The position numbers and the translations under genes are program-made. From Ligula intestinalis (taxonomy: Eukaryota > Platyhelminthes > Cestoda > Diphyllobothriidea > Diphyllobothriidae): a DNA stretch of 64,000 bases. The stretch's first letter is position 1. Each line of letters begins with the position of its first letter. The stretch is from NCBI GenBank assembly GCA_036362985.1, contig JAYGXS010000004.1, forward strand, positions 30,643,428 to 30,707,427, given 5' to 3'. This document shows positions 25,101 to 35,362 of the stretch, piece after piece. Under the pieces are notes generated by a model, which did not search any database, was not told where the DNA came from, and saw only the letters and a list, made by a program, of their open reading frames with translations.

Positions 25101-28100
25101 AGTCGAGATCGACGGTCGAACTTTCATCATACTGACATCACGGGTGCCAGCTAATAATCTAGACATATTTTTCGACTAGCCTCATGCGCCTGTACTACAA
25201 AGCTCTCAGAGGTTTGGTTCATCAGTTGGTCATCTAGCATTTCCATGTGATTTCTGGTATATTAACTCCAGTTTCCATGTTGCCCTTTTGAATTTACGAG
25301 GAACTTACAAGGGGCAACCTATAAGAGCGGTTACATCGGAGTAAAAGACTAACGATTTGCCAGTCTGGTTCTCTCATAACTTTGTCGTATTGGCTTCTCG
25401 TATTGTAAATATTTTTGACCGCCTAAAATAGCCTTACTCAGAAAAGCATGAGAACTCACATCTACTGGTGTCAAAGTTAACGTAAATTTACATAAATTTG
25501 TTCAAGCAATTGGCGTGAAGTTTCTGCCTGTGAGAAATTGTGCTCCGACTGCATATGCCACATCGCTTTGCCAATACGCAGTGACACCAATGGTAACTTT
25601 TCGCCACTATGTTGGGAAGATGATAAAGCCACCATCATGAAAAATTAGGTGACTTTTTTGCTGAATGGGCGTTCCGTGATTCTTCGGCAGTTGATATGCT
25701 TCCAATGAAATGTATATTACCATTTCGGAACATACCGGAAAGGCATGACGTAAGCACTGAGACCTACGTACTTCACTAACTAAGAACAAAATTAGGTGAG
25801 ACATTAAGCTAAATCAAGCTAAATCAAGCCGTCCGTTGTTCGTGACACTGAGCAACCTCTTGGTATGCGCTCATTATAGCAAGCATTATGTGTTGCAGGC
25901 CAGGTCCCTAGTTAATAGGTTTGTCTTCTGCGTACTACCTTTACTCTTCCCTCACTGAATTTGTCTTTGCACCCTAACTAATCATGCCACTTTTTCTTTC
26001 GACCCAGGTGAACATCAGTCTCATGCTGCACGCCGTGGAGCAGTTCGACACCGCAGCGCTCTTCCTTGAGAATGCCCTCCGGTTAAGCAAAATGTACTTA
26101 CTGCTGCACCCTGCTTGCATCTACTGCCTTCTTGCTGCCAGTTGACCCTCCCACTTAACCACAAACATCTCTCCCCCCCCTTCCCTCCGCAGATTCTACG
26201 GCCCGAAGAGTCTGAAGGTGGCCTTCAACTGCCACCTGCTGAGCCAGACGCACGCCTACCGCGGCGACTTCCGCTCGGCACTGGATTTTGAGAAGCAGCG
26301 CTACTCAATCTACAAGGAGCGCTTCAGCGATAACAGCGATTACACCCGTGACAGCGATGAGTGCCTGCGCACTCTCACCACGCAGGCCGTGAACATGGCA
26401 CGCCGCTTCCAGCAGTCCGGTGCTGCCGTCGCCGTTAGCAACGGCGGCAGCGGCAGCAGCAGTGGCGCTGGCAGTGCTGGCAACAAACAGAATTCTCTCC
26501 TGGCGGCAGCGTCACGTAGGCCGGGCGCAGAGAACCATGCAGCGGCGACAGGGGCAGCCACTTCCACAGCCACACTGCCCAGCTTTGTTACCATTCTGGA
26601 CACACTGAATCGCGTGAATGGCATCTTCTACCTTCAACTCAGGTGAAGTCCTGTCAAGAGCTTTTATGGTGGTTGGGTTCTTTTTTTCATGCTTACTTGT
26701 GCGCGCATACTTGTAGTACGCATTGCCTAAGCGCTTACGCACCGTATCAGCCAAACGGCCAATGCTGTTTTGTGAGATCTTGCTTCCTGCATGGCGACTC
26801 CCTGCCATCGCGCCCTAATTCATTGTTAGTCGACTTCAGGCGAACCGGTCATCACGACAGAGGTGAGTGGGCGGGTGTGCAACCTCGATACAGCCACAAC
26901 ACGGTGACAGTTGCTGTTTGGAGGGCTTTCAACCAACAGCTTATTGGCAAACTGCAGTGGCTGCCGTTTAGCTTGTGGGAGGTCTGCAACCTTCCTTCAT
27001 CTGAAACCTTCTTAGCGTCGAGTTAGATAGACTGTATCAACACATACTTTCGATGCTATCGAAACGTTCAGGGGGCTGGAGGAAGTTGGGGCTAGGTGAA
27101 GCGGGACTGATGGGGCGATGAGCAAGCTGTCGCACCGCATTGGTATTAATATACTGGCATTTCGGTTGTACTGGTGCTTTTAATGGTATTTATCGGAGGT
27201 TAGCTGTGTGGTAGATTTGTAGCACATTTCGGACTCGCGGACCTGCAGTCGCTTACTTGTACTTGTTACGGCTGTGATCATGCCTGATCTAGCCGGCCTC
27301 AATGATGTCACGAACGGTACCTCTCCATGCGTGGCGATTGGCGGCAGCGGATCTCGAAAGCTCCATCCAGTCCCTTCTCCGGCCACGGAGGCCGAAGATA
27401 GAAGGTCCAAGAACTACTTCCATGGCTTGACGGACGGTGTCTATCCAGGTGGGCTGCGGTGCCGGGTCGAGGGCAGCATAGGTAAGCTCGTGGGGCGGAC
27501 GACTTGGCTGGTTTTCGTTCGGACACACCCATGCGTCCAGGTAGTCGCAGCCGCCCAAGCGCCAGCTTGAACACGCCCACCCCTCGGCTGCTGCAGCATA
27601 GGCCACTAGACACCCCACCTATCGGATATTGGAACACACATCACCTGAAGAATACTCGAATTTGCTCTGTAAGTCTATTAAAACAGTTGCAAGCACGGTT
27701 TCTCTGGACTGGCATGACTGGAGACTGTAAACACCAGTCTTGGCTTCGCCGGTGGCCACTGCTATCTGAGACAGCAATTCGGCGTTGTGTGCACAATTAA
27801 TTCCTCCCGCGGGTGCCTTGGGATTTGGCCGGATGATTGCACAAGTCTAACTATAGACACAGCTTAGGCTCTTCAAATTAACTCTTTCTCATATTGACGT
27901 AATCCGTCGGCGGTCCCAAGAAAAGCCAAACTGATTGGCACGCAAATCACAAGTCGTACACAGCGGAGCCAGTTCGGAGCCCGAGTTCGTTTTCAATCAC
28001 AGTCGCTTGTGTTTTCAGTTGACTACCTCGCTGATGATCTTCATCGGGCTCGAAATAACCCCTCAGATAATTTCGTTTCCGATCAGCACAAGCTATACCC

Positions 28101-30468
28101 GAACCACCTGCATCGTATCCGTATGCTTGCATTTCAGCGGCGTGGTGTTTCCACAGAGGTATTTATCAGGACTTGCTCAGCTGCCTCTATTTCAGATTCA
28201 CTCACCGTTAAACAGTCAAGTCCTTTAGCGCAGAAGCCCAGCACTCAGTTTTAAGTAAAAGTAGGCAAATTATGTGTGCAATTAGTACCGATTTCATGAT
28301 GCCAGCAGAAAGAGAGGGCTGTTTAATGATGACTGTCAGTTTTGCGTGCGGTTTTAACTGGATTTCGGGACACAGTTTTTCCGCACCCTCTTTGGTCTTC
28401 AGCTTTCCGACATACAATTACAGTCCGTTGTTTTAGTCATCCATTTGTGAAAACTGCTACCTTAGTTGCCCGCTAAGTGACGATAAGGGCGACATGAACT
28501 CTGCTCTTAGATCCCGTGAATAAATAAATTGCATATTTAAAGCTCAGGGGTCCCTTCATTACAGACTTAGTGCTGTGGCAAAAATAAATGCCAAGTGGGT
28601 AATTACAGGTGCATGTGAGCAACTGTATAAACAAGAGAAAAGAGTAGTGTGTTATTCAGATAATATCGCATCCGATTCACAACAGGCCGTCCTTTAAAAA
28701 ATAGTCAAACATATTTGGTTAATGTGGCGAACTAAGAAAGAAATAGGGAAAAAACCATAAGGGAAATCAGAGACAGAGCTGGGCAAACTCTGATTTCAAA
28801 AAAATATAGGAGAAAAGACTGCTTCTGTCATAACTTATTATTTAGATTGATATGATGCAGTTAGATGGGTCATGGTGTTTGTGAGAATGTGTGAGGGTTC
28901 ACAACGCTCCTTGTCATAGGAGAGGTTATATAACATCGGGGGGGGGGGGGGGTCAAGACAGGAGGAGCTCATCGCGGACAACGGGGTCGAATCAAAGAGG
29001 GAACAGTAGGTGTCACGAGAGCATCACGGAGATGCTGGAGACGCGACCTTGCTGACTGCATAGTTGGTTGGTTAGTAGCCCTTGTTTTATCAGAGTCGAG
29101 TCCAAACTGGGTGCAGTTAGGAGACGGAGAAAAGCCGCGACCTCGGCCGGCTTGAGCCAAAGGTCCTCGGGGGTGAGTTGGGTGCCTGGCCGGGAACTGC
29201 AGGCGAAGAGATGACGACAGTCATGCGGCGAGACACCGCAGTCAGGACAGCAGTCGGTTATGGACGGGTCGAGCCGGTGTTGGTACTGGCGAAGAAGCAT
29301 GCAGTAGCCACTGCGTAGCTGCGCCAGGGTACAGCGAGTCACCCTTGGGAGATGTCGTTCCAAGGCCGCAATCGGAGGTGGATAGCCACCCAGAAGGACC
29401 GGGGGTGGTAGCTGGATATTGCGTCCACAACGGCTCTCTGGTGAAGGCGCTGGTAGCCTGTCTAGACTGCTTAGTCTGCCGACAAGATGCCAAAGCAGAA
29501 GAACCCGCCACGATCATCAACGGAGACCGCGAAGACCGTCGTCAGGGTTATAAACATTTGTCAACATTTGGAAATGATGCTCAAAGAGAAGAGGGGACGA
29601 AGATCGACTCTGATAAAGGTCTGGGGTACGAGATCAAGCGCTTTGCAAGGTTTCGCGCACTGCGTTGCCACGAGTTGGGGTTTTCGCCCACGAGTCAGTG
29701 AGCCCGGCTAAGCACGTGACACGTACACCGTTTAAAGTAAGGCCAAACTTCATGTTTTTAGCCACAACCGCGGCGGCGGTGGTGAAAGATTTCTTTATTT
29801 CCCCCATGCGTCGCTGGTACAAATAGCCGTTATGATCTCACCACGTGTGCTTGCATTTTTGGTATGGAGTCCCACGGACGCTGTTAGTCGTCGAGTGGTA
29901 GATACTGTGTTTGGTGGACCAAGTTAAATCACCTGCAATTTCAACAGTTTAAGCGGGCGTAATTCCAATTACCCCGATTTACTACCAGAAGGTGGATAGC
30001 AGACTTTATGGCTCTCAGCAAAACCCGGTTTCATTTTAGGTATCTACTTAAAGCATCGAAACTATCCCAATCTCCATACACTTCCAAATATTTTGTATTT
30101 CCCCTATAAACATTCGGCAATATCTAGACACTAAACTGAGGACAACCGACGTAATCATACGACTAACGTTTTGTAAAACCATTCGTCTCTTCCCTGTCGT
30201 GTAGGGCAGTCGTATAATGCACACGACTGCCCTAGGTTTTCAAACGGAATTCTTATTGTTCTCTACAAGTATCTGCGAAAAACCGATATAGTTCTCTTAA
30301 ATTCAGAGGCCCTCGTTCTATGACAGTGTGCTTTCTGTTTCCCATTATAGCCAGTCATCTTCTACCAAGAAGGAGAGTGGAAGTGCGTCTACAGTGCAGA
30401 TCACGCCCTGTGTAGACGGTGAAGAGCCGACTACAGCACCGATGACCGCCACAGTCGCCGCATCGTGA
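7165..30468 (+). CDS. CLUH: Clustered mitochondria protein homologue (CLU/CLUH)
   Basis: Large cytosolic RNA-binding protein that, in animals and fungi, controls mitochondrial distribution and the translation or stability of mRNAs for mitochondrial proteins. Exons, with consensus GT-AG borders and agreeing phases: 7165-7495, 7526-7669, 7797-8073, 8156-8385, 8460-8791, 9158-9278, 10878-11010, 12878-13129, 13507-13585, 14626-14854, 15568-15695, 19442-19590, 20265-20337, 20937-21098, 22265-22331, 22433-22523, 23929-24406, 24630-24755, 26008-26093, 26193-26642, 30351-30468. The total is 4056 bases and 1351 residues, close to human CLUH (about 1300). In order: ubiquitin-like CLU N-terminal domain (about 40-110), a [17 protein letters not shown] block (about 205-225), Clu domain (about 330-600), acidic linker (634-709), central conserved region (about 710-930) and TPR-like repeats (about 990-1190). 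A Ser/Gly/Ala-rich insertion (about 1230-1290) in exon 20 looks lineage-specific. The start codon is the first ATG giving family similarity; an upstream extension is possible. Confidence 0.95.
7496..7525 (+). other. 30-base micro-intron (CLU intron 1)
   Basis: The interval begins GTATTT and ends CTCTGTAG. It is 30 bases long, so the frame stays open through it and unspliced translation would add ten residues. Removing it joins VVE to [14 protein letters not shown], which matches the conserved CLUH order at this point (VVEE, then YTVREARIHVRH). The phase is 1 on both sides. Very short introns near the 5' end of genes are known in flatworms. The other introns are 74 bases or longer. Confidence 0.8.
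8792..9157 (+). other. CLU intron 5
   Basis: Donor GTGAGT at 8792, acceptor CTTTAG ending at 9157. The interval is AT-rich and I see no embedded gene or element. Confidence 0.8.
9279..10877 (+). other. CLU intron 6, with a dispersed repeat piece
   Basis: Donor GTATGT at 9279, acceptor TTCCTAG ending at 10877. Bases about 9680-9805 resemble about 22815-22940 in intron 16: both end in TGGCC-GATCT followed by CGAAC and GTCCA-ACAGTG. The remainder is unassigned. Confidence 0.7.
11011..12877 (+). other. CLU intron 7
   Basis: Donor GTACGT at 11011, acceptor ACTTTAG ending at 12877. It carries the tRNA-derived SINE-like element at 11935-12085; nothing else in it is recognised. Confidence 0.8.
11935..12085 (-). 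repeat. tRNA-derived SINE-like element, copy 1
   Basis: The reverse complement starts GGAGCCCATGGCTCAGTGG and has a polymerase III A-box-like segment, an anticodon-like GACTTCTAAC (Arg-TCT-like), and a degraded B box (AAGTTCACACC). The body on the plus strand (AATGGCCATTTCTGGCTC, then GTCATCAGCCAGCCACAC) recurs with the same layout at 57780-57925, which defines a dispersed family. The tRNA stems are not intact, so this is not a functional tRNA gene. Confidence 0.7.
13130..14625 (+). other. CLU introns 8 and 9 (exon 9 at 13507-13585)
   Basis: Intron 8 (13130-13506) and intron 9 (13586-14625) flank the 79-base exon 9. Apart from a donor-like duplication of exon-type sequence I saw no mobile element, RNA gene or strong repeat in either. 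Confidence 0.7.
14626..14854 (+). CDS. CLUH: CLU exon 10, acidic variable linker
   Basis: This exon codes for the variable acidic linker between the Clu domain and the central conserved region, rich in Glu, Asp, Asn and Ser. Linker sequence is poorly conserved in CLUH proteins, so the call rests on splice signals (acceptor GTGTAG, donor A|GTTAGT), on phase agreement (0 in, 1 out) and on the matching linker position in the human protein. Confidence 0.85.
15116..15205 (+). repeat. Dispersed repeat with a perfect 15-bp hairpin at its edge
   Basis: GACGTTTCGGATTCC at 15120-15134 and its exact reverse complement at 15139-15153 enclose the four-base loop CGAC. Its right part, up to about 15205, matches the minus strand of about 39150-39235: both read CCGAAACGTCAGGA, then a stretch with TTGTTCC-GTGATCGC or TTGGTTCCCGTGATCGC. 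The hairpin therefore lies at the edge of a dispersed repeat and may come from inversion of its terminus. It lies in CLU intron 10 (14855-15567). Confidence 0.65.
15467..15482 (+). repeat. Poly-G run in CLU intron 10
   Basis: An uninterrupted run of about 16 G residues precedes TAGAACTGGG. Similar runs occur at about 28938 and 62517. Confidence 0.85.
15568..15695 (+). CDS. CLUH: CLU exon 11, with a tandem TAGTAG acceptor
   Basis: The exon codes for the conserved segment [20 protein letters not shown]. The acceptor reads CCCTAGTAG, so splicing after the first or second AG gives starts at 15568 or 15571. Both keep the frame; they differ by one residue. The donor is GAG|GTTAGT. Confidence 0.85.
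16300..16920 (-). pseudogene. LINE reverse transcriptase remnant in CLU intron 11
   Basis: The minus strand reads as decayed RTE-like reverse transcriptase. The clearest part (16365-16574) has [20 protein letters not shown], then [14 protein letters not shown] where an active enzyme has a YADD box, then a GVSINSWKT block. Further upstream on that strand are degraded segments of the fingers region with several stops. The catalytic box is altered (YGDS), so it cannot encode an active enzyme. Confidence 0.65.
16925..17160 (-). repeat. tRNA-like dispersed repeat, solitary copy
   Basis: The minus strand has an A-box-like TTGCTCAACTGG and a B-box-like GGGTTCAGATCCC, arranged as in a tRNA. On the plus strand this is followed by a body with TTTAATCACACTTGGATCGATTT and AGCAGGATTTCCTAAGCAAT, which recurs in the array at 38130-38910 and at 40480-40745. 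The copy splits the LINE remnant (RT part to its left, endonuclease part to its right), so it inserted after the LINE. Confidence 0.75.
17190..17850 (-). pseudogene. LINE endonuclease remnant in CLU intron 11
   Basis: Minus-strand fragments resemble the endonuclease domain of RTE-like LINEs: a VSAYAP motif on the minus strand (about 17625-17650), a segment resembling the conserved GPHGLGS-N-NG region, and a downstream part ending near 17209. Frameshifts and stops interrupt it. With the RT piece at 16300-16920 it forms one minus-strand element in endonuclease then RT order, interrupted by the tRNA-like repeat. Confidence 0.5.
19591..20936 (+). other. CLU introns 12 and 13 (exon 13 at 20265-20337)
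   Basis: Intron 12 (19591-20264) and intron 13 (20338-20936) surround the 73-base exon 13, which codes for [21 protein letters not shown] recognise no element in either intron. Confidence 0.75.
21099..22264 (+). other. CLU intron 14, with a TGG microsatellite
   Basis: Donor GTAAGT at 21099, acceptor CTACAG ending at 22264. A (TGG)n run lies at about 21180-21198, and a G-rich run (about 22032-22049) precedes the 3' end. No gene or element recognised. Confidence 0.75.
22265..22331 (+). CDS. CLUH: CLU exon 15, two in-frame donors and a CAGCAG acceptor
   Basis: Lysine-rich 67-base exon ([16 protein letters not shown]) that matches the basic KKRNKRRKNR segment of human CLUH. The 3' end has two good donors, GTGAGT at 22320 and GTGAGT at 22332; both leave phase 1 and fit exon 16, giving proteins that differ by four residues. 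The acceptor CTACAGCAG is also double, with starts at 22265 or 22268. Four in-frame variants are therefore possible. Confidence 0.8.
22524..23928 (+). other. CLU intron 16
   Basis: Donor GTAAGT at 22524, acceptor CCCACAG ending at 23928. It contains the dispersed repeat piece at about 22815-22940 shared with intron 6. A 118-codon minus-strand reading (22596-22952) overlaps this repeat and matches no known protein, so I treat it as repeat sequence. Confidence 0.7.
24756..26007 (+). other. CLU intron 18
   Basis: Donor GTGAGT at 24756, acceptor GACCCAG ending at 26007. The stretch at about 24900-25110 is GC-rich and looks like a repeat leader, but I could not match it to another copy in the window. 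The rest is AT-rich with no recognised content. Confidence 0.7.
27250..27640 (-). pseudogene. LINE ORF2 C-terminal fragment (RTE-like)
   Basis: Minus-strand readings at 27289-27618 and 27308-27637 end in a typical LINE C-terminus: [33 protein letters not shown], then [14 protein letters not shown], followed by a stop at about 27289. This is the thumb/terminal region that follows reverse transcriptase in RTE-type elements. Upstream parts are missing, as expected for 5' truncation, and frames shift once. The insertion is antisense to the CLU gene. Confidence 0.75.
28937..28953 (+). repeat. Poly-G run in CLU intron 20
   Basis: About 16 consecutive G residues before TCAAGACAGG, at the 3' boundary of the LINE tail to its right, so it may be a tail or a slippage product. 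Confidence 0.85.
28970..29520 (-). pseudogene. Jockey-like LINE ORF2 C-terminus
   Basis: The minus-strand reading at 29013-29363 has [20 protein letters not shown], then [18 protein letters not shown], a CCHC-type zinc cluster typical of the C-terminus of Jockey-superfamily LINEs. Upstream is a frame-shifted part (29242-29520). Only the 3' end is present, and it is antisense to the CLU gene. A more degraded relative, with LLRQYQHPLDPSTPDFGASPN, lies at 31460-31700. Confidence 0.8.
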
Positions 30469-30930
30469 AATCACGTGATCATATCGCGTCTTTTCACCCA
30501 CCTCGTTTTATGAATCCCCCATTTTTACCAAAAAGGACCTGCTTAGAACATCACCACCACCATCAGTCTACCTGCCTGCCTCCCCCTTCAGCATTGTGAT
30601 TCAGGCTGTCTATCTTTTTACGGGAGTTCACTTCCGTGGCCCCTCTTCCTCCCCGCCCCCTGCCCCCTGTAACTACTACTGCGTCGGGCGCCCCTCAAAT
30701 CGTGATTTGTAGATTACCGATTTTTCCTTTCGCCAGTGCTTGTACGTATTATGTAGTAGGAGTCTTTTAGTAGTTTTACAAATGCAATTAGTGCATTCAT
30801 TGAATTTTTATAAGAATCTGCTTTCTTCAAACTTGCCTGCGTGAAGGTTTTATTGGAAGCCAATTAACAGCTGATGCGGGGCTACATCACCCCCTGCTCC
30901 CACCAATAAAAATTACGAATTCTGAGGTGG
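30469..30930 (+). terminator. CLU 3' UTR with poly(A) signal
   Basis: After the TGA at 30466-30468 there is an AATAAA at 30905-30910, giving a 3' UTR of about 450 bases. A short CACCACCACCATCAG stretch and a C-rich run at about 30640-30670 lie in it. The cleavage site cannot be fixed from sequence. Confidence 0.7.
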
Positions 30931-31459
30931 TCTATTTCCATTTGAGGTGTCAGAACGCGCAAGTAGGGTTTTTACTCAATATCTGTCTGCGAAAACGCCA
31001 TCCTCTTGAATGATAATGATTCGATTGTTGTTGTTGAACTCCCTACAGCCGCGGTCCCCACAATAATCGCCGCTTGTCCAAAACCGCCGCTTAGCGGTGT
31101 TCTCACTCGCTTGAACAGTCGTGGAACGTGCTTGCGTTCTCTGTAAATAACTAGCATAGTAGGGAAAGCGGGGAAGCGGAGAAAAGCCCTCGAGGTATCC
31201 CACCCTCTTCGTTCTGTCAGAGGTTATTAGAGGTTGGGCCCAGCATAAAGCAGGGTAGTCGATGGAAGACTGGACAAGTAGCTTTTACGCTCGGTCGGTC
31301 GAAGGGGTCCCCGACTTCCAATCAGGGAAAACGTAGATTATCTGTTTGGTCCAGAATACAGTCGGATGTAGAGGGTGTCAGTGCTTACAGAGAGGGAGAG
31401 GGTATCTATTAGAAGGCCGGATTCACTGGTTTTCAGGGGTTTCTCAGTGTGTGTCGTAG

Positions 31460-32900
31460 CCCATTGTTGTATCAGGCATCCCCGCCGTAATCCAAACTGT
31501 TAGTAGTTGGGAGACGAAGGAAAGCTGAGACCTCCACCAGCTTGAGCCAAAGGTCCGCGGGAGTGAGGTGGGTGCGGGCGAAAAGATGCTGACAGTCATT
31601 CGGAGAAGCGCCGAAGTCTGGTGTGGACGGGTCGAGCGGGTGTTGGTACTGACGAAGGAGCATTGAGTAGGTACTGCGCAGTTGAGCTAGTTTACAGCCA
31701 GCGACCCTCGGGAGGTGGATAGACGTTGAGCTAGTTTACAGCGAGTGACCCTCGGGGGGGTGGATAGCCGCCCAAAAGGACCGGGAGATGATACCCTCGT
31801 TTTTCTTAGACAACGGCTCTCCGGTGGAGACGCTGGAGCCTGCTTCGCTGGCAGAGCTATCATTGGCTAGATCTGAGAGAGACGAGGCGACAGCTTTCTT
31901 GTGGAGAGTTCGAATAGACGGCCGGACTTTGCGGCTGGGCTCAGGAGCGTGGCAAAGGTGGTGATTAGTCTGGCCGGGTTGCGAACAGGTCCACCAGAAC
32001 TGCTGGCCTAGGTGTGTGTTGTGAGGGGGCGACCGGCAGAACAGAAGCCTCTGCATGAAGATGATCAATAGGTGGCATTTTATAGTAACTCTTGATCGTG
32101 CGAAGGGTAGCGTTCTGTGCCGACTGAAGTCGGCGGAGGGTGATCGTAAGAGACCGGATTGGCGCGGCATGAGTTGGGTGCGGCTTGGCCAGCGCTTTGT
32201 GGTCGTCAGTCTCTTTCGCGCAGCCCCAGGATGTGCCTGCTAGAGCCTTGAGGACCTTGGTGCATCGGCTCACTTTGCCCGCGACCTCCCTGGCATCGTC
32301 CGCAAACGTGAAAAGAGGATCGAAACGCACGCCAACGAGCTTGGGCTTGCGGACGAGCGGTAAGGGCGTCCTGTTGATGATAGCCGGATGACTATGCCGA
32401 TGCATTTCTGAAATCCTATATACCAAGAGGGAGTTCAAAGGCGTTTGCCTATGTTTCCTTTAATAAATTTGACTGACTTGACTTGAACTCCTTCGGGTCC
32501 AGCATGAAAACAGTGACGGATGACTTGGCTGCCGAGATCGTCATTCCGCGCTGGGTGAAGAAGTTTTCGACATCAGGCATGAACTCCGTGATTAGGTGAG
32601 CAGCCTGATCCATGCGATGGTGGCGGCAGAAGAACGTAACATCTTCCGCGTACGATACCACATGCGCAGGTGCCCAGGGGAGTGGGAGCTCTCACATGTA
32701 GATGTTGAAGAGCGTCGGACTGAGCACGGAGCCTTGAGGAACGCTGCGGTCTGCTTACGAGGCTTAGAGAGGGCGCCACGGAAAAGAACACGATCGTGGT
32801 GGCCACGGATGTAAGCCGCCAACCATCGGACCAGGCCAGTCGGGGCGTTCAGAGAGACCATGTTCTGCAGGAGCTCATCGTGGCGGGGTGGGCTTCTCAA
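31460..32900 (-). pseudogene. Jockey-like LINE reverse transcriptase remnant
   Basis: On the minus strand from 32900 down: the RT part with HDELLQNMVSLNAPTGLVRW and a shifted GVPQGSVLSPTLFN-like segment, then VVSYAEDVTFF where the active box should be YADD, then LVGVRFDPLFTFADDA and a C-terminal LRTIKSYYKMPP. The C-terminal CCHC-like tail lies at 31472-31663. At least three frameshifts and the YAED substitution show it is dead. The related C-terminus at 28970-29520 suggests the same family. Confidence 0.75.
31681..31770 (+). repeat. 44-bp tandem duplication
   Basis: GTTGAGCTAGTTTACAGC at 31681 recurs at 31725, each followed by AGCGACCCTCGG or GAGTGACCCTCGG and a GGTGGATAG end. The duplication lies inside the C-terminal part of the LINE remnant and breaks its reading further. 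Confidence 0.85.
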
Positions 32901-34195
32901 TTATACTGTAAGGCGGAAATTGGTCAGCGCAAAACCGAACAGTCGAAATTACGTCCAATTTTTGCACTGTACATACTGGAGGCGGGTATCTCACCCAGTT
33001 TTGAACGGCGGAAAACAATGAGGCTCAAAAACCTAGTCTGACAAAATAATAACGAGGAGTACACGAATTTTGTGGCTACTGTAATGGGAACAGTGTCCTC
33101 ATCTGAGTTACTTCGAGAGTCAGACCGTCAACATCTTTTAGCAGTTCGAGTTAGTCTAGTTTAATTCTGGCTGTACCAACTAACGCAGGGCCTGACTTGC
33201 TCGAGTGTAAATTCGGACTTTATGGGTTGATGCATATGGACGATGACTTCTGTTACTTTGCTAAGCAGTTTAGTTTCCACGTCTTGAGGCCGCTTGGAGG
33301 TTTGTCTAACTGACCTGACTGCTAGCTGTCTTTGCGTTCACTCCGTGCACCCGCATCCTACGTAAAATTGCAAGTGTGCAGGGGGGTGGGGGTTTCTTGC
33401 TTAGGCAGGGGTATCCTCGGTCCCCGTCACAAAGTGGCCAACTCTTGAGTGTATCGGAAATATCACCCTTAGAGGAAAACCATCCGGCTGCCCACTTGAT
33501 TTGTGCCTCATGTCGACTACCAAAATTCCCAATGAATTCTCACGGACGTGCTGTTTCACTGTAGTACGTTTCCTTTTATCATATGAAGAAGCGTAAGACG
33601 GTTCCAGCTACGTTCTGCTGGCGCAGAACGCTTGAGGCCTTAATATTAGCCCTTTCCTTAAACGCCATCCGATAGAACCGTTCTTGGGGACAGAAACTGA
33701 AGACCCTGTGCTGATTTTATCTTCCAGTTAAGTTATTCACTGCAAGAACTGTAGAACTGACATCCTTTGAGTCAACACACCTGTCGCGCAGTGCGGATAT
33801 ACAGACTGTGTGTATGTAAGTGTATCATTTTGATAGCATGGTAGGACCGGACAGTGATCTGGTTTGAGTATAGATCGTGACTGTTCTACTTTTGTTTGGA
33901 ATTCAGGTCCAACTTCCTCTGTAGGAGGTCGCATAGTAAAAAGAAATGATCCAGAAGGAGTACCAAAGAAGGTGAAGTGGATTGCAATTACCGTTTCTGG
34001 ATAATGATGGGACCGGCTAACCCCAGACGCATGGTATGTCGAAGGGTTATGCTTACTGATCTAATCAAAGCAGTCCTTGGCTGAACTCTCTACAAAGCTA
34101 TCGTTTTGTGGCTATATGTGCTACGGCAGAGGAAAAAGAGTAACAGTCTGACGAAGTTGGACACTGATGTGAGTTCCAAATGATTGAGAGCTCGA
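32901..34195. other. Unassigned spacer
   Basis: Mixed AT-rich sequence with no gene, RNA or strong repeat that I can identify. Confidence 0.4.
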
Positions 34196-34345
34196 AGCTA
34201 TCGCAGGGGGTTAAGTGAGTTAAATCCAGCAACTGCGATCTTCAGACCATGATTACTTAGTGTAGAAGATACGTCCATAAAGGCCAGAGTAGTTGGAAGA
34301 ATGTATTGTGTACACAAAGGAAAGGAGAGTAGATGAGAGTAGATT
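34195..34345 (-). repeat. LTR-like dispersed repeat, copy 1
   Basis: Contains AACTGCGATCTTCAGACC, then TGGAAGAATGTATTGTGTACACAAAG, related to the other copies at 35363, 36250, 39738, 41425, 41540 and 53832. It is the most diverged member. Confidence 0.45.
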
Positions 34346-35362
34346 GACTTGGGAGAGACACGTCCGCTCAGTAGGTTGACCGGGTCCCAAGTGAGGTCTG
34401 AGAGTAGTCGGGCCAGAAGACAGAGATAGCTTTCATTGGCTAGGTCGGCCTGGAGATTTTGGGCAAAGAGGCAGCTTGCGTCGGGAACGCGTGCAAGCTT
34501 GCCATTCGTCGCCCAGCTGAAACCGTGTAGACACGGGAACTTTGATTGGCTGATCGAGACCTCGAGAAACCACATCGGTGAGCCTTCGGGGAAGAGCAGT
34601 TCGACGCGAGCTAGTCGGCCAGGCACGACCCACTACAAAGCTTCCCAACTTCAAATTCAGGAAAGATAGATGGGTTTGAACCAGCTTTTACTGAGACGAA
34701 GAGCGTAAAGGAGGCTCCTCAAACTGCCCACCAAGGCGTGTGTCCGCCACTGAGTGGAGCCAAGCGCACGTTCGCCTTTGCTCTATATCTACCTACTGGC
34801 AATCAGTGGATGGTACACGCTGATTGGTTGATTTCAAGGCACGGGTGGCTCCAACAGCGAATCGACTAGCAGCCCGAGCGAACAGTGCCATAACGGGACA
34901 AAGCGGTGCCCGTGGTGATCGTGAGAGTGGACTGCCACAAAGCTGTGAACTCGACGAAGACCACGATTTATTATTGCCTACGAGTAAGTGTGCCTAGTAA
35001 GACCGAATTTTAGTTCCAAGATTAGGGCCAATTTCGCCATGATACATCAGTAAAAAGGGAGACAAAATATTGAAAGAATAAAGGTCGAAAAGCGAAAAGG
35101 CCTATATAAACAAATATTCGACTCATTGGCGGACTTATGAAGCAGTAATAAGTGTTTTCATCGTAAATGACATGGATACCACTGTCACGGGGAGGAAAGG
35201 CACAATAAGCAGCGACTTGGCCAGGAATCCGTGTATTATCAGTCGACTTGCACAGCATAGTCTCATTCGTTTACCCACGGTGCTCAAATTAAAAGGGATC
35301 CGTGATGGACGTGATCGCGATGGCTGGTGGGGCCGAAGCACGTGGACTTATTGCAGGGGATT

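Larger units (their letters stand above)
26643..30350 (+). other. CLU intron 20 (3.7 kb), with two antisense LINE ends
   Basis: Donor GTGAAG at 26643, acceptor CATTATAG ending at 30350, phase 2 on both sides. The last exon adds only 39 codons. The intron contains a minus-strand LINE tail at 27250-27640, a poly-G run at about 28938-28952 and a second minus-strand LINE tail at 28970-29520; both are described separately. Confidence 0.85.

Noticed and set aside
26340..26624. Minus-strand open reading frame opposite CLU exon 20
   Set aside because: The plus strand codes for CLU here with agreeing phases; the opposite reading comes from GC-rich Ala/Gly/Ser codons.
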